A DNA stretch of 64,000 nucleotides from NCBI RefSeq assembly GCF_009928685.1, contig NZ_WWEO01000042.1, positions 496,001 to 560,000 on the forward strand, in the 5' to 3' direction. A program made the translations under genes and the position numbers. Numbering within the stretch: the stretch's first letter is position 1; every line of letters starts with the position of its first letter. The notes beneath the pieces are model-generated. The model worked only from the letters and a program-made list of their open reading frames with translations. It made no database searches and was not told where the DNA came from. Shown piece after piece: positions 25,410 to 34,212 of the stretch. The stretch is from Mucilaginibacter agri. Lineage in GTDB: Bacteria; Bacteroidota; Bacteroidia; Sphingobacteriales; Sphingobacteriaceae.

Positions 25410-26516
25410 TTAATCTAAAACTAATTCTTGAAGTGCTGCAGTTGTAAAGCCTTTCAGCTCGTTGGTGCGGCCTTCGTGGATTTTTTTAACCCATGACGGA
25501 TCTGCCAATAACGGACGGCCAACACCAACAAGGTCAAAGTCGCCACGTTCCATGCGGCGGGTTAATTCATCTAATGATGTCGCTTCAGATGCTTCACCTT
25601 TAAATGCACCAAAAAAATCGCCAGATAAACCAACCGAACCTACTGTAATGGTTGTTTTACCGGTTATTTTCTTAGCCCAGCCTGCAAAGTTAAGATCCGA
25701 GCCTTCAAATTCTGGTTCCCAGAAACGGCGTTGCGAGCAGTGCAGAATATCTACTCCGGCATCAACCAACGGGCTTAACCAGGCTTCCATTTCCTCTGGA
25801 TTTTTAGCCAATTTGGTATCGTATGCAGATGGTTTAAATTGCGACAAACGGATAATCAGTGCAAAATCTTCGCCTACTTGTCTGCGCACTTCTTTAATTA
25901 CTTCTGCGCCAAAACGGGTGCGTTCTGCTAAGGTTTTACCACCATAACCATCTGTGCGTTGGTTGGTGCCTTCCCAGAAAAACTGGTCTATCAGGTAGCC
26001 GTGTGCCCCATGCAGTTCAACGCTGTCAAAGCCTAAGCGTTTAGCGTCGGCAGCTGCTTTACCATAAGCAATAATAGTGTCTTCAATGTCTTTCTCGGTC
26101 ATGGCAACACCGTTCTTCAATTCAGGGTTGTTTAAACCTGATGGGCCTTCAAATGGTTGTGACGGTACCCAACCAGATTGGTGGTTATACATAACCCCCA
26201 TGTGCCATATTTGCGGAGCCATGCTGCCACCTGCTGCATGTACATTGTTAATTACCTTTTGCCAGCCGGCTAAAGATTGTTCGCCATAAAAATGCGGAAT
26301 ATTCGGATCGTTTGATGACGATACACGGTCAATAACCGTTCCTTCAGAAAGGATCAAACCAACATCGCCTTCGGCGCGTTTTTGATAATATTCGGCTACG
26401 TTATCGCCGGGTACACCGTTTGGCGAAAATGAACGTGTCATGGGCGCCATTACAATGCGGTTTTTTATGTTTAAAGATTTCAGACTAAATGGTCTGAATA
26501 AAATATCTGTGCTCAT
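25410..26516 (-). CDS. Old Yellow Enzyme family alkene reductase / NADH:flavin oxidoreductase
   Basis: The 368-residue TIM-barrel flavoenzyme has the OYE N-terminal FMN region (APMTRSFSPNGVPGD), the substrate-binding HGAHGYLIDQFF motif (about residues 176-187) and the NQRTDGYGG loop. It reduces activated alkenes, quinones or nitro compounds with NAD(P)H. Its start codon lies 12 bases after the stop of the ArsR gene on the same strand, and the pair is preceded by two palindromes, so it is very probably induced by electrophiles through that repressor. NemA of E. coli is a functional comparison, but orthology is not claimed. Confidence 0.9.
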   Translation of the reverse strand: MSTDILFRPFSLKSLNIKNRIVMAPMTRSFSPNGVPGDNVAEYYQKRAEGDVGLILSEGTVIDRVSSSNDPNIPHFYGEQSLAGWQKVINNVHAAGGSMAPQIWHMGVMYNHQSGWVPSQPFEGPSGLNNPELKNGVAMTEKDIEDTIIAYGKAAADAKRLGFDSVELHGAHGYLIDQFFWEGTNQRTDGYGGKTLAERTRFGAEVIKEVRRQVGEDFALIIRLSQFKPSAYDTKLAKNPEEMEAWLSPLVDAGVDILHCSQRRFWEPEFEGSDLNFAGWAKKITGKTTITVGSVGLSGDFFGAFKGEASEATSLDELTRRMERGDFDLVGVGRPLLADPSWVKKIHEGRTNELKGFTTAALQELVLD

Positions 26517-26528
26517 TTGTGTGATGTA

Positions 26529-26831
26529 TTAAATATCTGTCTGAATGATTTTGCTTAAAGCCTCAAATGCTTCTTCGTTACGCTTGTAGTAAGTCCATTG
26601 GCCTATGCGGGTTGACTGAACCAAGCCTGCGCGCTGAAGGATAGAAAGGTATTCTGACACCGTCGACTGTGTAAGACCTGCCTTAACTTGTATCTGTCCA
26701 ACGCAAACACCGTTCTCCAAACCGGCATGTTCTAATTGCCCGGGAAAGTTTAATTCGGGCTCTTTAAGCCAGTTGAGGATCTGTAACCTGGTTTTATTTG
26801 AAAGCGCTTTAAAAATTTCTACCTGATCCAT
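26529..26831 (-). CDS. ArsR family repressor
   Basis: From the ATG at 26829-26831 the protein has 100 residues, beginning MDQVEIFKALSNKTRLQIL as is typical for ArsR. A longer in-frame start at 26867 would lie beyond the operator and is rejected. The winged helix (about residues 35-85) includes GLTQSTVSEYLSILQRAGLV as recognition region. There is a single cysteine (in GVCVGQ) just before it, in a place where it might sense electrophiles or metals; the classical paired metal-site cysteines are absent. It leads an operon with the Old Yellow Enzyme gene. Confidence 0.9.
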   Translation of the reverse strand: MDQVEIFKALSNKTRLQILNWLKEPELNFPGQLEHAGLENGVCVGQIQVKAGLTQSTVSEYLSILQRAGLVQSTRIGQWTYYKRNEEAFEALSKIIQTDI

Positions 26832-26839
26832 AGTACAAA

Positions 26840-26865
26840 GGTATATCGGAAATTTCCGATATACC
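26840..26865. promoter_or_regulatory. ArsR operator 1: 26-base perfect palindrome
   Basis: A perfect palindrome with centre CGGAAATTTCCG and outer GGTATAT / ATATACC, ending 9 bases before the ArsR ATG. Such a long exact palindrome next to an ArsR gene is expected to be its own operator. Confidence 0.8.
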
Positions 26866-26899
26866 AATTAATAATGGAGAGATGACATTGGTTTGATAT

Positions 26900-26919
26900 A
26901 TATCGGAAATTTCCGATAT
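26900..26919. promoter_or_regulatory. ArsR operator 2: 20-base perfect palindrome
   Basis: ATATCGGAAATTTCCGATAT, the same 20-base core as operator 1, with centres 57 bases apart. Two sites on the same regulatory region suggest cooperative binding. No other gene starts between here and the response regulator at 27082, which could also be affected. Confidence 0.8.
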
Positions 26920-27081
26920 GCTAATAGGATATTACGGCTACCAACGCGTTTTAAAACTTTTTCGTTTAATTGTGTTTCTATTCTTTAGTATAATTTTTCG
27001 TTGATTTGGGAGTTCATTTCAATACCCCACATCATTTTCAGGTCCATTTTGCGTTAGCAACGCAGTGTATATAACAGATTA

Positions 27082-27765
27082 ATGGCAATATTATTAGTAG
27101 AAGACGAACCCAATGTAGTATCGGTAATCAAACGCGGACTTGCCGAGCATGGCTTTGAGGTAAGCGTGGCTACCGATGGGTTAACCGGCATGCAAATGGC
27201 TATCGACTATCCGTTCGATCTGATCATTCTGGACCTGATGCTGCCTAATATGGACGGTATCCAGATCTGTAAACGCATCCGCGAGCATAATGATCAGGTG
27301 CCTATACTGATGCTTACTGCGCTTGATTCGACCCAGAACATTGTAAACGGACTTAATAGTGGCGCCGACGATTACCTGGTAAAACCTTTTCAGATGATTG
27401 AGCTGGCGGCACGCTTAAAAACTTTACTGAGAAGGAGGGGAGGCGAACCCAAACCCGCTGCCAATATTTATAAAATTGCCGGACTGGAATTAGATGCAGA
27501 TGCCAAACTCGTAACACTGGATGGTCAGCCTATCAACTTAACTTCTACCGAATACCGTTTGCTGGAGTACTTTATCAAAAATCAGAAAAAGGTATTATCG
27601 CGCATTCAGATATTAGAAAATGTTTGGGATATCGATTTTAACCTCGGCACCAACGTGGTAGACGTGTATATTAATTACCTGCGTAAAAAGTTGGATAAAA
27701 ATAATACTTCGCGATTTATTCAAACCGTGTTTGGGATGGGCTATATTATGAAAGACAGCGAATAA
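27082..27765 (+). CDS. OmpR/PhoB family response regulator
   Basis: The 227-residue regulator has a receiver domain (residues 2-118) with the phosphoacceptor Asp51 in LIILDLMLPN, a conserved Thr (MLTALDS) and Lys in DDYLVKPF. The C-terminal winged helix (about 130-225) contains LTSTEYRLLEYF and VVDVYINYLRKKLDK. It forms a two-component pair with the kinase that starts on the very next base after its stop. The signal is unknown. An ArsR operator pair lies 160 bases upstream, but no link is claimed. Confidence 0.93.
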   Translation: MAILLVEDEPNVVSVIKRGLAEHGFEVSVATDGLTGMQMAIDYPFDLIILDLMLPNMDGIQICKRIREHNDQVPILMLTALDSTQNIVNGLNSGADDYLVKPFQMIELAARLKTLLRRRGGEPKPAANIYKIAGLELDADAKLVTLDGQPINLTSTEYRLLEYFIKNQKKVLSRIQILENVWDIDFNLGTNVVDVYINYLRKKLDKNNTSRFIQTVFGMGYIMKDSE

Positions 27766-29118
27766 ATGAGGATCCAAACCAAAATAACGCTGCATTACTT
27801 AGCCCTCTCTACCGGAATATTGGTGCTGCTTAACGCTTTTATTTTATACTTCGAATCCCGCTTTAATTACAAAGATTTTTTTGCCCGGCTGGAAGCCCGT
27901 GTAAACATTACTGCCGATGTTAATCTGTTCCCTAACGAGAAGACGATTGCGTATCAAGAGGCACGTAACCGCTATCTCGAAAAATTAGAAGGTGAAAAGG
28001 AACAGGTAATAAAGGCAGATGCATCAGGGCATTTTGTCAATGTTGATTTACCTGCGGAATTTTTCGATGTAATTACAGCCAACGGCAATGCAGAGTATAA
28101 AGGCGACAAGAAGTTTTTCGCCGGAAAAATAGTAACCAAAGATGGGAATAAATACATGGTTGTGGTATCGGCCCAAAACCCCTATGGTTTGCAAGAGATT
28201 CAGGATCTGCAGGAGATATTACTCTATGGTTTTTTAGGCTCGCTGATTATTATATTTTTTGTGGGTAAGGCATTCTCCTATTACACATTTGCCCCAATCC
28301 GTAAACTTACAGACAAGGTTAATACCATAACATCAAGCAACCTGCATATGAGGCTTGACGATGATGGAAAAGATGAGTTAGCCGAATTGTCGCATACCTT
28401 CAACAACATGCTTAACCGGTTAGAAACGGCTTTTGAAACACAAAATAACTTTGTAAGCAATGCTTCGCATGAGTTGCGTACGCCGCTTACGATTATTAAT
28501 AGTGAAGTAGAGCTTGCCTTAAATCAGCAGGGCTTGGATGCTAACCAGCGAGATATATTGGGTACTATACAGTCCGAAACTAATAAGCTCACACAAATCC
28601 TAAACGGATTGCTAACCCTTGCGCAATCGGGCTATGATGGTCAGAAGCAAAACTGGCAAAACATCCGTATCGATGAGCTGATTTGGGAAGCTATAGGATC
28701 CGTTAAAAAAATCCAGCCACAAAGTAATATCGAGGTTGATTTCGCCGACCTGCCCGGTAACGAGAACCTGCTTAATGTATCGGGTAATAATAACCTGCTT
28801 AATTTGGCCATCACCAATATCATCAGTAATGCCTGCAAATATTCCGAGTTTCGGCTGGTTACCGTTAAACTTAGGGTGGATGGCAACCGGGTGATCATCT
28901 CCATTTCCGATCAGGGGATAGGTATACCGTCTACTGAATTGCAGCATATATTTGTGCCGTTCTTCCGGGCCTCGAACACGCACGAGTTTAAGGGGCATGG
29001 TGTTGGTTTACCTTTAGCCCTAAATATTATCAGGTTGCATAAAGGCACAATTGGTATCCGGTCGGAAGTTAACATTGGTACCGAAATACAGGTTTTTTTA
29101 CCTTCAGCAGGTATTTAA
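27766..29118 (+). CDS. Membrane sensor histidine kinase
   Basis: The 450-residue kinase has two membrane helices (about residues 10-29 and 151-172) that bracket a periplasmic sensor of about 120 residues. A HAMP linker follows (about 173-227), then the phosphoacceptor domain with His235 in ASHELRTPLT. The ATPase has the N box (NIISNACKYSE), G1 (SDQGIGIPS) and G2 (GHGVGLPLA). All catalytic motifs are intact. It is directly adjacent to the response regulator (stop TAA then ATG), so the two are translationally coupled. The periplasmic domain has no cysteines or obvious ligand motif. Confidence 0.93.
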   Translation: MRIQTKITLHYLALSTGILVLLNAFILYFESRFNYKDFFARLEARVNITADVNLFPNEKTIAYQEARNRYLEKLEGEKEQVIKADASGHFVNVDLPAEFFDVITANGNAEYKGDKKFFAGKIVTKDGNKYMVVVSAQNPYGLQEIQDLQEILLYGFLGSLIIIFFVGKAFSYYTFAPIRKLTDKVNTITSSNLHMRLDDDGKDELAELSHTFNNMLNRLETAFETQNNFVSNASHELRTPLTIINSEVELALNQQGLDANQRDILGTIQSETNKLTQILNGLLTLAQSGYDGQKQNWQNIRIDELIWEAIGSVKKIQPQSNIEVDFADLPGNENLLNVSGNNNLLNLAITNIISNACKYSEFRLVTVKLRVDGNRVIISISDQGIGIPSTELQHIFVPFFRASNTHEFKGHGVGLPLALNIIRLHKGTIGIRSEVNIGTEIQVFLPSAGI

Positions 29119-29218
29119 AACTCTAATCAAATTCTAATAAGTCTCTTAGAGGTTATTAATTATTGTGGACTACAATTGTATTATAACAAATGTAGCACAA
29201 CACATAATCTAATAGCCT

Positions 29219-29704
29219 ATGAAAACCCTGCTCATTCCAACCGACTTTAAATTACAGTCGCTCAATTGCATCCCGCAATTGGCTAAACAGGTTTATCCGC
29301 ACAAACTAAATGTGCTGATGGTGCACATGCTTGGCATTACAGATTCTATCAGCGAGCTGCTGATGTTATCGCGCCGCTCGGCAGAGTATCGCCATATTCC
29401 AGATGCTTTTTACAGGGCTTGTAACGAGATCAGAAGCAACGAAACTAATAATGTGATCGACATACATATCGAATTTTTTTATGGCAACACAGTAGCAGCC
29501 TTTAAAAACTTCCTGGATGCAAATGATGTGCACGCTATCGTAAATCTTCAGAACTACGACTATGAATTATTGACCGAAAAAAGCATTGATCCAGCCGTGC
29601 TCATCTATCGCGGTGGCAAACCGATTATTGATGCCGACCCTACATTACCTATCACCACACAGGTGCCCGAACTTAAAGAAGAATTAGAAACACAAAACGT
29701 TTAA
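29219..29704 (+). CDS. Universal stress protein-like hypothetical protein
   Basis: The 161-residue soluble protein begins MKTLLIPTDFKLQSLNCIPQ, the strand-loop-Asp opening of UspA-like folds, and continues with a HML-containing second strand. It lacks the usual C-terminal GSxxxxxV nucleotide motif, so ATP binding is doubtful. It is followed after 17 bases by a bestrophin-family channel gene on the same strand and lies 100 bases after a kinase gene. A link between the small stress-like protein and ion flux is only inferred from the operon layout. Confidence 0.6.
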   Translation: MKTLLIPTDFKLQSLNCIPQLAKQVYPHKLNVLMVHMLGITDSISELLMLSRRSAEYRHIPDAFYRACNEIRSNETNNVIDIHIEFFYGNTVAAFKNFLDANDVHAIVNLQNYDYELLTEKSIDPAVLIYRGGKPIIDADPTLPITTQVPELKEELETQNV

Positions 29705-29721
29705 CCTTAATCGACAACCCT

Positions 29722-30651
29722 ATGTTATTAAAGAAAAATGTGCCGATCAGTTACGTTTTCGGTAAAATAAAACTCGAGATGGCCCTGCTGGCCTTGTATT
29801 CAACAGCAGTTTATATTGCCCATACCAATTTCAATTTTCCGGGCGTATCTATCCCTATAGCTATACCCAGCATTTTAGGTACAATTATTTCCCTCCTGCT
29901 GGCTTTCCGCTCAAATCAGGCATATGATCGTTGGTGGGAGGCGCGTACCTTATGGGGCGGTATTGTAAATGATTCGCGCACGTTTGCTCGTCAGGTGCTC
30001 ACGTTTATCGATAACTCTTACGGTGATGAAGACAAAAGAGCTATGAAGGAACGCATGATTAAAAGACAGATAGCCTGGTGCTATAGCCTGAGCCAGCATT
30101 TGCGTGGCCAGGAAGGATCAAAAGGGCTAAGTAAGCTCATTTCTCCGGAGGAAAAACAATCCGTGTGCGAAGTTAGCCACGTACCGCTAAGCCTGATGGA
30201 GTATCATGGTCGCGACCTGCGCCTGTTGCTGCGAATGAACTGGATTAACGAATATCAGCAGGTTGCTATGGACGAAACCCTGACCCGTTTCTCTAACTCG
30301 ATGGGGGGCTGCGAGCGTATCAAAAATACGGTGTTCCCGGTTACATACAGCTTTTATATCCACATATTGGTATTGCTGTTTGTATTGATATTACCGTTTG
30401 GATTGATCGAATTTTTCGGAGTATTCCAGATCCCATTGGTAGTTGCCATTTCATCATCTTTCTTCTTGATCGAAAAAATGGCTATTCACCTGCAAGATCC
30501 ATTTGAGAATAAACCAACCGATACACCAACAACAACCATCAGCCGCAATATTGAAACCAACTTGCGCCAGATGCTTAAAGACGAATCGCCGGTAGAAGCT
30601 GAAAAGCAGGTGATTGTTACTAATAGTACAGCAGTTTATTATGTTTTATAA
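29722..30651 (+). CDS. Bestrophin-family chloride/anion channel
   Basis: The 309-residue membrane protein matches bacterial bestrophins. It has an N-terminal hydrophobic section after MLLKKNVPISYVFGKIKLEM, the conserved RSNQAYDRWWEARTLWGG region (about residues 73-90) and late hydrophobic segments (VLLFVLILPFGLIEF). The C-terminal part contains the DPFENKPTDTP stretch that resembles the family's acidic gate region. It would form an anion or cation channel in the inner membrane; the ion cannot be read from the sequence. It is probably co-transcribed with the small Usp-like gene. Confidence 0.88.
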   Translation: MLLKKNVPISYVFGKIKLEMALLALYSTAVYIAHTNFNFPGVSIPIAIPSILGTIISLLLAFRSNQAYDRWWEARTLWGGIVNDSRTFARQVLTFIDNSYGDEDKRAMKERMIKRQIAWCYSLSQHLRGQEGSKGLSKLISPEEKQSVCEVSHVPLSLMEYHGRDLRLLLRMNWINEYQQVAMDETLTRFSNSMGGCERIKNTVFPVTYSFYIHILVLLFVLILPFGLIEFFGVFQIPLVVAISSSFFLIEKMAIHLQDPFENKPTDTPTTTISRNIETNLRQMLKDESPVEAEKQVIVTNSTAVYYVL

Positions 30652-30718
30652 GAACCTTTAGTGAGGGTTAGTTAATTAACAAAAGTGCTCCCTTGCCAGT
30701 CGGCGGGGAGCCACCATT

Positions 30719-31276
30719 TTATAGCAAATCCAATTTGAAATAGCCTAGGTGGATTTCATCTTCAGGTAAACCTTCCTCGGGCACCAGTTCTATCTCGTAA
30801 AGCTCCTTTTGTACAGGTGACAGAATATCTTCAATCTGATAAATATCATCCACGTCAATACCGTATTTGTCGTCAATATGAGTATTGGTACCCGGAAACT
30901 TATTGTTTTGAAAGAAAAACGTTGATTTGGCCTCCTTTAATGCCGCAGCATAATTTGGCTTGGCGGTAAGTATTACGTAATGCTGCTCTTCAAATCTATT
31001 AGGCAAATAACCGCCCAGATTAATGAAAAATAATTTATCTGTTTGGATTGATGCATTGCCTTTAGCCACAACTGTTACCCTGTAAGCTTCTACAGCATTC
31101 ACTTCGCGCCAGCCATCTAAATGGATCTTACCGTCAGCCTCGGGCCAGTAGTTTTTAATCTCGTCAACAAGGTCGCTTAGTTTTGGGGCAATACCGAAAA
31201 AGAAATCGTGTTGTTCAACATGTCGTCCTGCTGGTTTGCAGCCCAGTAGTATCATAAATAATTTGAGTTCGGCCAT
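30719..31276 (-). CDS. DUF1543 domain-containing protein
   Basis: The 185-residue protein matches DUF1543 from its first residues (LFMILLGCKPAGRHVEQHDFFFGI), with the conserved HLDGWREV stretch (about residues 52-59). It appears to consist of two similar halves: a second part has YVILTAKP and FFQNNKFPGTNTHIDDKYGIDVDDIY. It is a soluble cytosolic protein of unknown function. It sits alone on the minus strand between a bestrophin gene and msrA. Confidence 0.85.
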   Translation of the reverse strand: MAELKLFMILLGCKPAGRHVEQHDFFFGIAPKLSDLVDEIKNYWPEADGKIHLDGWREVNAVEAYRVTVVAKGNASIQTDKLFFINLGGYLPNRFEEQHYVILTAKPNYAAALKEAKSTFFFQNNKFPGTNTHIDDKYGIDVDDIYQIEDILSPVQKELYEIELVPEEGLPEDEIHLGYFKLDLL

Positions 31277-31420
31277 GAGCTAAAGATAGTAAGGCTTTTT
31301 GTCAACCAACCATCACATTTTACTAAAAGCACTATGTTTGTATTTAGGATGCCAATACGCAGACAACTTTTTTACGTTTATATACGTGAACGCTAATAAA
31401 AGCATCCTGAAAAATTAACT

Positions 31421-32050
31421 ATGAAAAAGACCCTTTGTTATTTAATAGTATTACTAACCCTAAGTACCGGCGCTTTTGCGCATGCTGTTAAAAGTTCGTC
31501 CACCGTAAAAGCCAAAACTTTAGATACTGCCACCTTTGCTGCCGGGTGTTTCTGGTGTACAGAAGCCAAATTTCAGCAGTTGAAGGGCGTTAAGAAAGTG
31601 GTTTCGGGCTTTACGGGCGGCCATGTGGCTAATCCAAGTTATAAACTGGTTTGTACGGGTACAACCGGGCATGCTGAGGCTTGTAACATTATTTACGACC
31701 CATCTGTAATTACTTATGATGAATTGCTGGAAGCCTTTTTCGTTGCGCATGATCCAACGCAACTTAATCGCCAGGGTAACGATGAGGGCACCCAATATCG
31801 CTCGGCTATATTTTACCACAACGCCTCGCAAAAGCAAAAAGCCGATTATTACATCGGTAAACTAAACGCAGCCAAGGCTTACAAAAGCAAAATTGTTACC
31901 GAGGTAACCCCGTACAAAGTGTTTTACAAAGCCGAAGATTACCATCAGAATTTTTATGCCCAAAATCCTAACCAGCAGTATTGTAAATTTGTAATACAGC
32001 CCGAGTTAGAGAAGTTTAAGGAAGTATTTAAAAATAAACTAAAAGACTAA
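31421..32050 (+). CDS. msrA: Exported peptide-methionine (S)-S-oxide reductase
   Basis: The 209-residue protein has a signal peptide (ends GAFAHA, about residue 22) and then the full MsrA domain with the catalytic GCFWCTE motif (Cys43 and Cys46) and the GGHVANPSY and GHAEACNI segments. It reduces the S-epimer of methionine sulfoxide in proteins. The signal peptide places it in the periplasm, where it would repair exported proteins. msrB follows by 40 bases with its own signal peptide, forming a two-gene repair unit. Confidence 0.95.
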   Translation: MKKTLCYLIVLLTLSTGAFAHAVKSSSTVKAKTLDTATFAAGCFWCTEAKFQQLKGVKKVVSGFTGGHVANPSYKLVCTGTTGHAEACNIIYDPSVITYDELLEAFFVAHDPTQLNRQGNDEGTQYRSAIFYHNASQKQKADYYIGKLNAAKAYKSKIVTEVTPYKVFYKAEDYHQNFYAQNPNQQYCKFVIQPELEKFKEVFKNKLKD

Positions 32051-32090
32051 GACTGAGTCTATTATTAACCAGTTATAAATCTCTGATAAA

Positions 32091-32609
32091 ATGAAAGTGT
32101 TATTTATTGCGGCTGCTTTGCTGCTTTCCGTTTCGGGTACTTTTGCTCAAAATATAAAATCGAGCAAAGGCCACGAGAACAACCCATATTATTCAAACAC
32201 AGATACTAAACATTTAAAGGTATCTAACGCCGAGTGGAAAAAGATTTTGCCACCTGACCTATATGCCACAGCCCGAGAAGCCGCTACCGAGCGCCCATTT
32301 ACCGGCCAATATTGGAACAAATATGCCAAGGGAACTTATTTCTGCGCGGTATGTGGTAACGAATTATTTCGCTCGGATGCTAAGTTTGCAAGCGATTGCG
32401 GCTGGCCGAGTTTTTTTGAAACAGTGCGTAAAAATAGCGTGATCTACAAAAGCGACAGCTCTTACGGCATGGAGCGTACAGAGGTGCTTTGCGCACGTTG
32501 CGACTCGCACCTGGGCCACATTTTTGATGACGGCCCTGCGCCAACACATAAAAGATACTGCATGAATTCAATCTCGCTCGATTTTCAGCCCGACGGTTTA
32601 GGCAAATAA
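32091..32609 (+). CDS. msrB: Exported peptide-methionine (R)-S-oxide reductase
   Basis: The 172-residue protein begins with a signal peptide (MKVLFIAAALLLSVSGTFAQ). The mature MsrB domain has two zinc-type CxxC pairs (CAVCGN near residue 87 and CARCDS near 136) and the catalytic Cys in KRYCMNSISL near residue 158. It reduces the R-epimer of methionine sulfoxide. It is co-transcribed with msrA, and both are exported, so the pair covers both epimers in the envelope. The electron donor for the periplasmic pair is not encoded nearby. Confidence 0.95.
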   Translation: MKVLFIAAALLLSVSGTFAQNIKSSKGHENNPYYSNTDTKHLKVSNAEWKKILPPDLYATAREAATERPFTGQYWNKYAKGTYFCAVCGNELFRSDAKFASDCGWPSFFETVRKNSVIYKSDSSYGMERTEVLCARCDSHLGHIFDDGPAPTHKRYCMNSISLDFQPDGLGK

Positions 32610-32663
32610 AGCTTTACTTCATGAACAAAAATGTGCCTGGTTCTGTTGTTGAGGCATACTATC

Positions 32664-33350
32664 ATGAAAAAACCATACGTAATATGCCACATGATGAGCT
32701 CTGTGGACGGAAGGACATTAACCGAACAATGGGGACAAATAAAAGGACGTGACAGCTATGAAAAAACCGGCAGCCAGCACAAAGCTGATGCCTGGATGTG
32801 TGGCCGCGTTACCATGGAAAGAGATTTTGCAGGAGACGAAGCGCTGCATTTAAAAGATCCGGAAGCGCCGATAAGTCGTGCTGATTATATTGCTGAATCG
32901 AAAGCCGGATCCTTTGCCGTTGCGATAGATAAAGACGGGAAGTTGAACTGGAGACAGTCGGAAATAGATGGAGATCACATTATTTCTGTGTTGACCGAAC
33001 AGGTAGCTGATAAATACCTTAATCATTTGCAGCAAACAGGTATTTCCTATGTTTTTGCGGGCAAAACAGAAATCGACTTTAAACTTGTGCTACAAAAATT
33101 ACGCAAGCTTTTTAATATTAAAACTTTACTGCTGGAGGGTGGCGGACATTTGAACGGGTCTATGCTGAATGCAGGGTTGATAGATGAGCTGAGCTTTTTG
33201 CATTTGCCTATAGCAGATGGCACACCAGGCACCCCGACATTATTTGAAATAAATAAAGATCTGCCGAAAACGGGGCCTACAAAACTTAAGCTGTTGAGTG
33301 TTAAGGAACTGAAAAATGATGTGCTTTGGCTAAGATATAAGGTTAAATAA
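32664..33350 (+). CDS. Dihydrofolate reductase-family (RibD C-terminal) reductase
   Basis: From the ATG at 32664 the protein has 228 residues. An in-frame ATG 33 bases earlier adds a short hydrophobic leader and is less likely. It matches the RibD C-terminal/DHFR-like fold: PYVICHMMSSVDGR at the start, a VTMERDF helix, and LLLEGGGHLNGSMLNAGLIDELSF near residues 155-178, where GGG contacts NADPH. The deaminase half of RibD is absent. The substrate is probably a small pterin- or flavin-like molecule, but that is unresolved. It lies 54 bases after msrB. Confidence 0.85.
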   Translation: MKKPYVICHMMSSVDGRTLTEQWGQIKGRDSYEKTGSQHKADAWMCGRVTMERDFAGDEALHLKDPEAPISRADYIAESKAGSFAVAIDKDGKLNWRQSEIDGDHIISVLTEQVADKYLNHLQQTGISYVFAGKTEIDFKLVLQKLRKLFNIKTLLLEGGGHLNGSMLNAGLIDELSFLHLPIADGTPGTPTLFEINKDLPKTGPTKLKLLSVKELKNDVLWLRYKVK

Positions 33351-33353
33351 AGA

Positions 33354-33385
33354 AGGCTCCCTAAGAATGTAGGGAGCCTCTTTTT
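33354..33385. terminator. Intrinsic terminator between convergent genes
   Basis: AGGCTCCCT (33354-33362) and AGGGAGCCT (33371-33379) form a perfect 9-base stem with an 8-base loop, followed by five T residues. It serves the reductase gene and may also stop the convergent SDR gene. Confidence 0.85.
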
Positions 33386-33387
33386 AT

Positions 33388-34104
33388 TTATGGATTAGTT
33401 GACCACAAACCGGCTTCTTTCACAAATACCCGGCGATTTAATTTTAAGTTGGCTACCACAAACTCTGCAAAATCTTCGGGTTGCATCACCTTGTCGGGAT
33501 TGCCGTCGGTTAATTTGAGGTCTACGGCTAATTCGGTTGCAATGGTGCTTGGGGTTAGCGATGTTACACGGATGTTGTGTTTGCGCACCTCTTGCATCAG
33601 AGATTCTGATAAACCAATCAATCCAAATTTTGAGGCACTGTAGGCACTGGTTACGGGCGCACCTCGTTGGCCTGCTGTTGATGAAATATTGATGATGTCG
33701 CCCGACTTTTGTTCTATCATACCCGGTAAAATCGCCCGGGTTACATAATATACCCCTAAAAGATTCACGCGGATTATCTCTTCCCAACGCTCGGGCGCCA
33801 GGTCTAAAAAGCCACCAAAACTTGCTATACCGGCATTGTTGATCAGGATGTCAATCCGGTTTAAGGTTGTTTTTATTTTCTCTACAGCAGTGTTTACCTC
33901 GTTGATATCACCAACGTTAGCTGTAGCAATGGCAACTTTTACACCATACTGTTTTATCTCAGAGGCTAATTGTTGCAGATCGCTTTCCGTACGGGCAACG
34001 AGACCCAAGTTAACGCCCTCTTTAGCTAAGGCGATAGCCAGAGCTTTGCCAATGCCTTTGCCGGCGCCGGTTATTAACGCTGTTTTTCCTGATAGTATTT
34101 CCAT
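33388..34104 (-). CDS. Short-chain dehydrogenase (FabG-like)
   Basis: The 238-residue SDR has the cofactor motif [12 protein letters not shown] (residues 12-23), NNAG near residue 90, a catalytic Ser in [11 protein letters not shown] near 140 and YSASK near 154. The general FabG-like architecture suggests a 3-ketoacyl or sugar-type ketoreductase. It has no ACP-binding context and stands alone on its strand, so involvement in fatty acid synthesis is not claimed. It ends 3 bases beyond a shared terminator. Confidence 0.87.
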   Translation of the reverse strand: MEILSGKTALITGAGKGIGKALAIALAKEGVNLGLVARTESDLQQLASEIKQYGVKVAIATANVGDINEVNTAVEKIKTTLNRIDILINNAGIASFGGFLDLAPERWEEIIRVNLLGVYYVTRAILPGMIEQKSGDIINISSTAGQRGAPVTSAYSASKFGLIGLSESLMQEVRKHNIRVTSLTPSTIATELAVDLKLTDGNPDKVMQPEDFAEFVVANLKLNRRVFVKEAGLWSTNP

Positions 34105-34212
34105 TGCGCAAAGCTATCAGAAAATCGTAAAAGCGCCTTTTGAATAGTTAAAATCATTTTTTTGATGACAATATGCTATAGTAATTTTATACGCTTAATT
34201 TTACGTTTACTG

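Noticed and set aside
26832..26867. Upstream start of the ArsR gene
   Set aside because: It lies inside the operator palindrome and adds residues not found in typical ArsR proteins.
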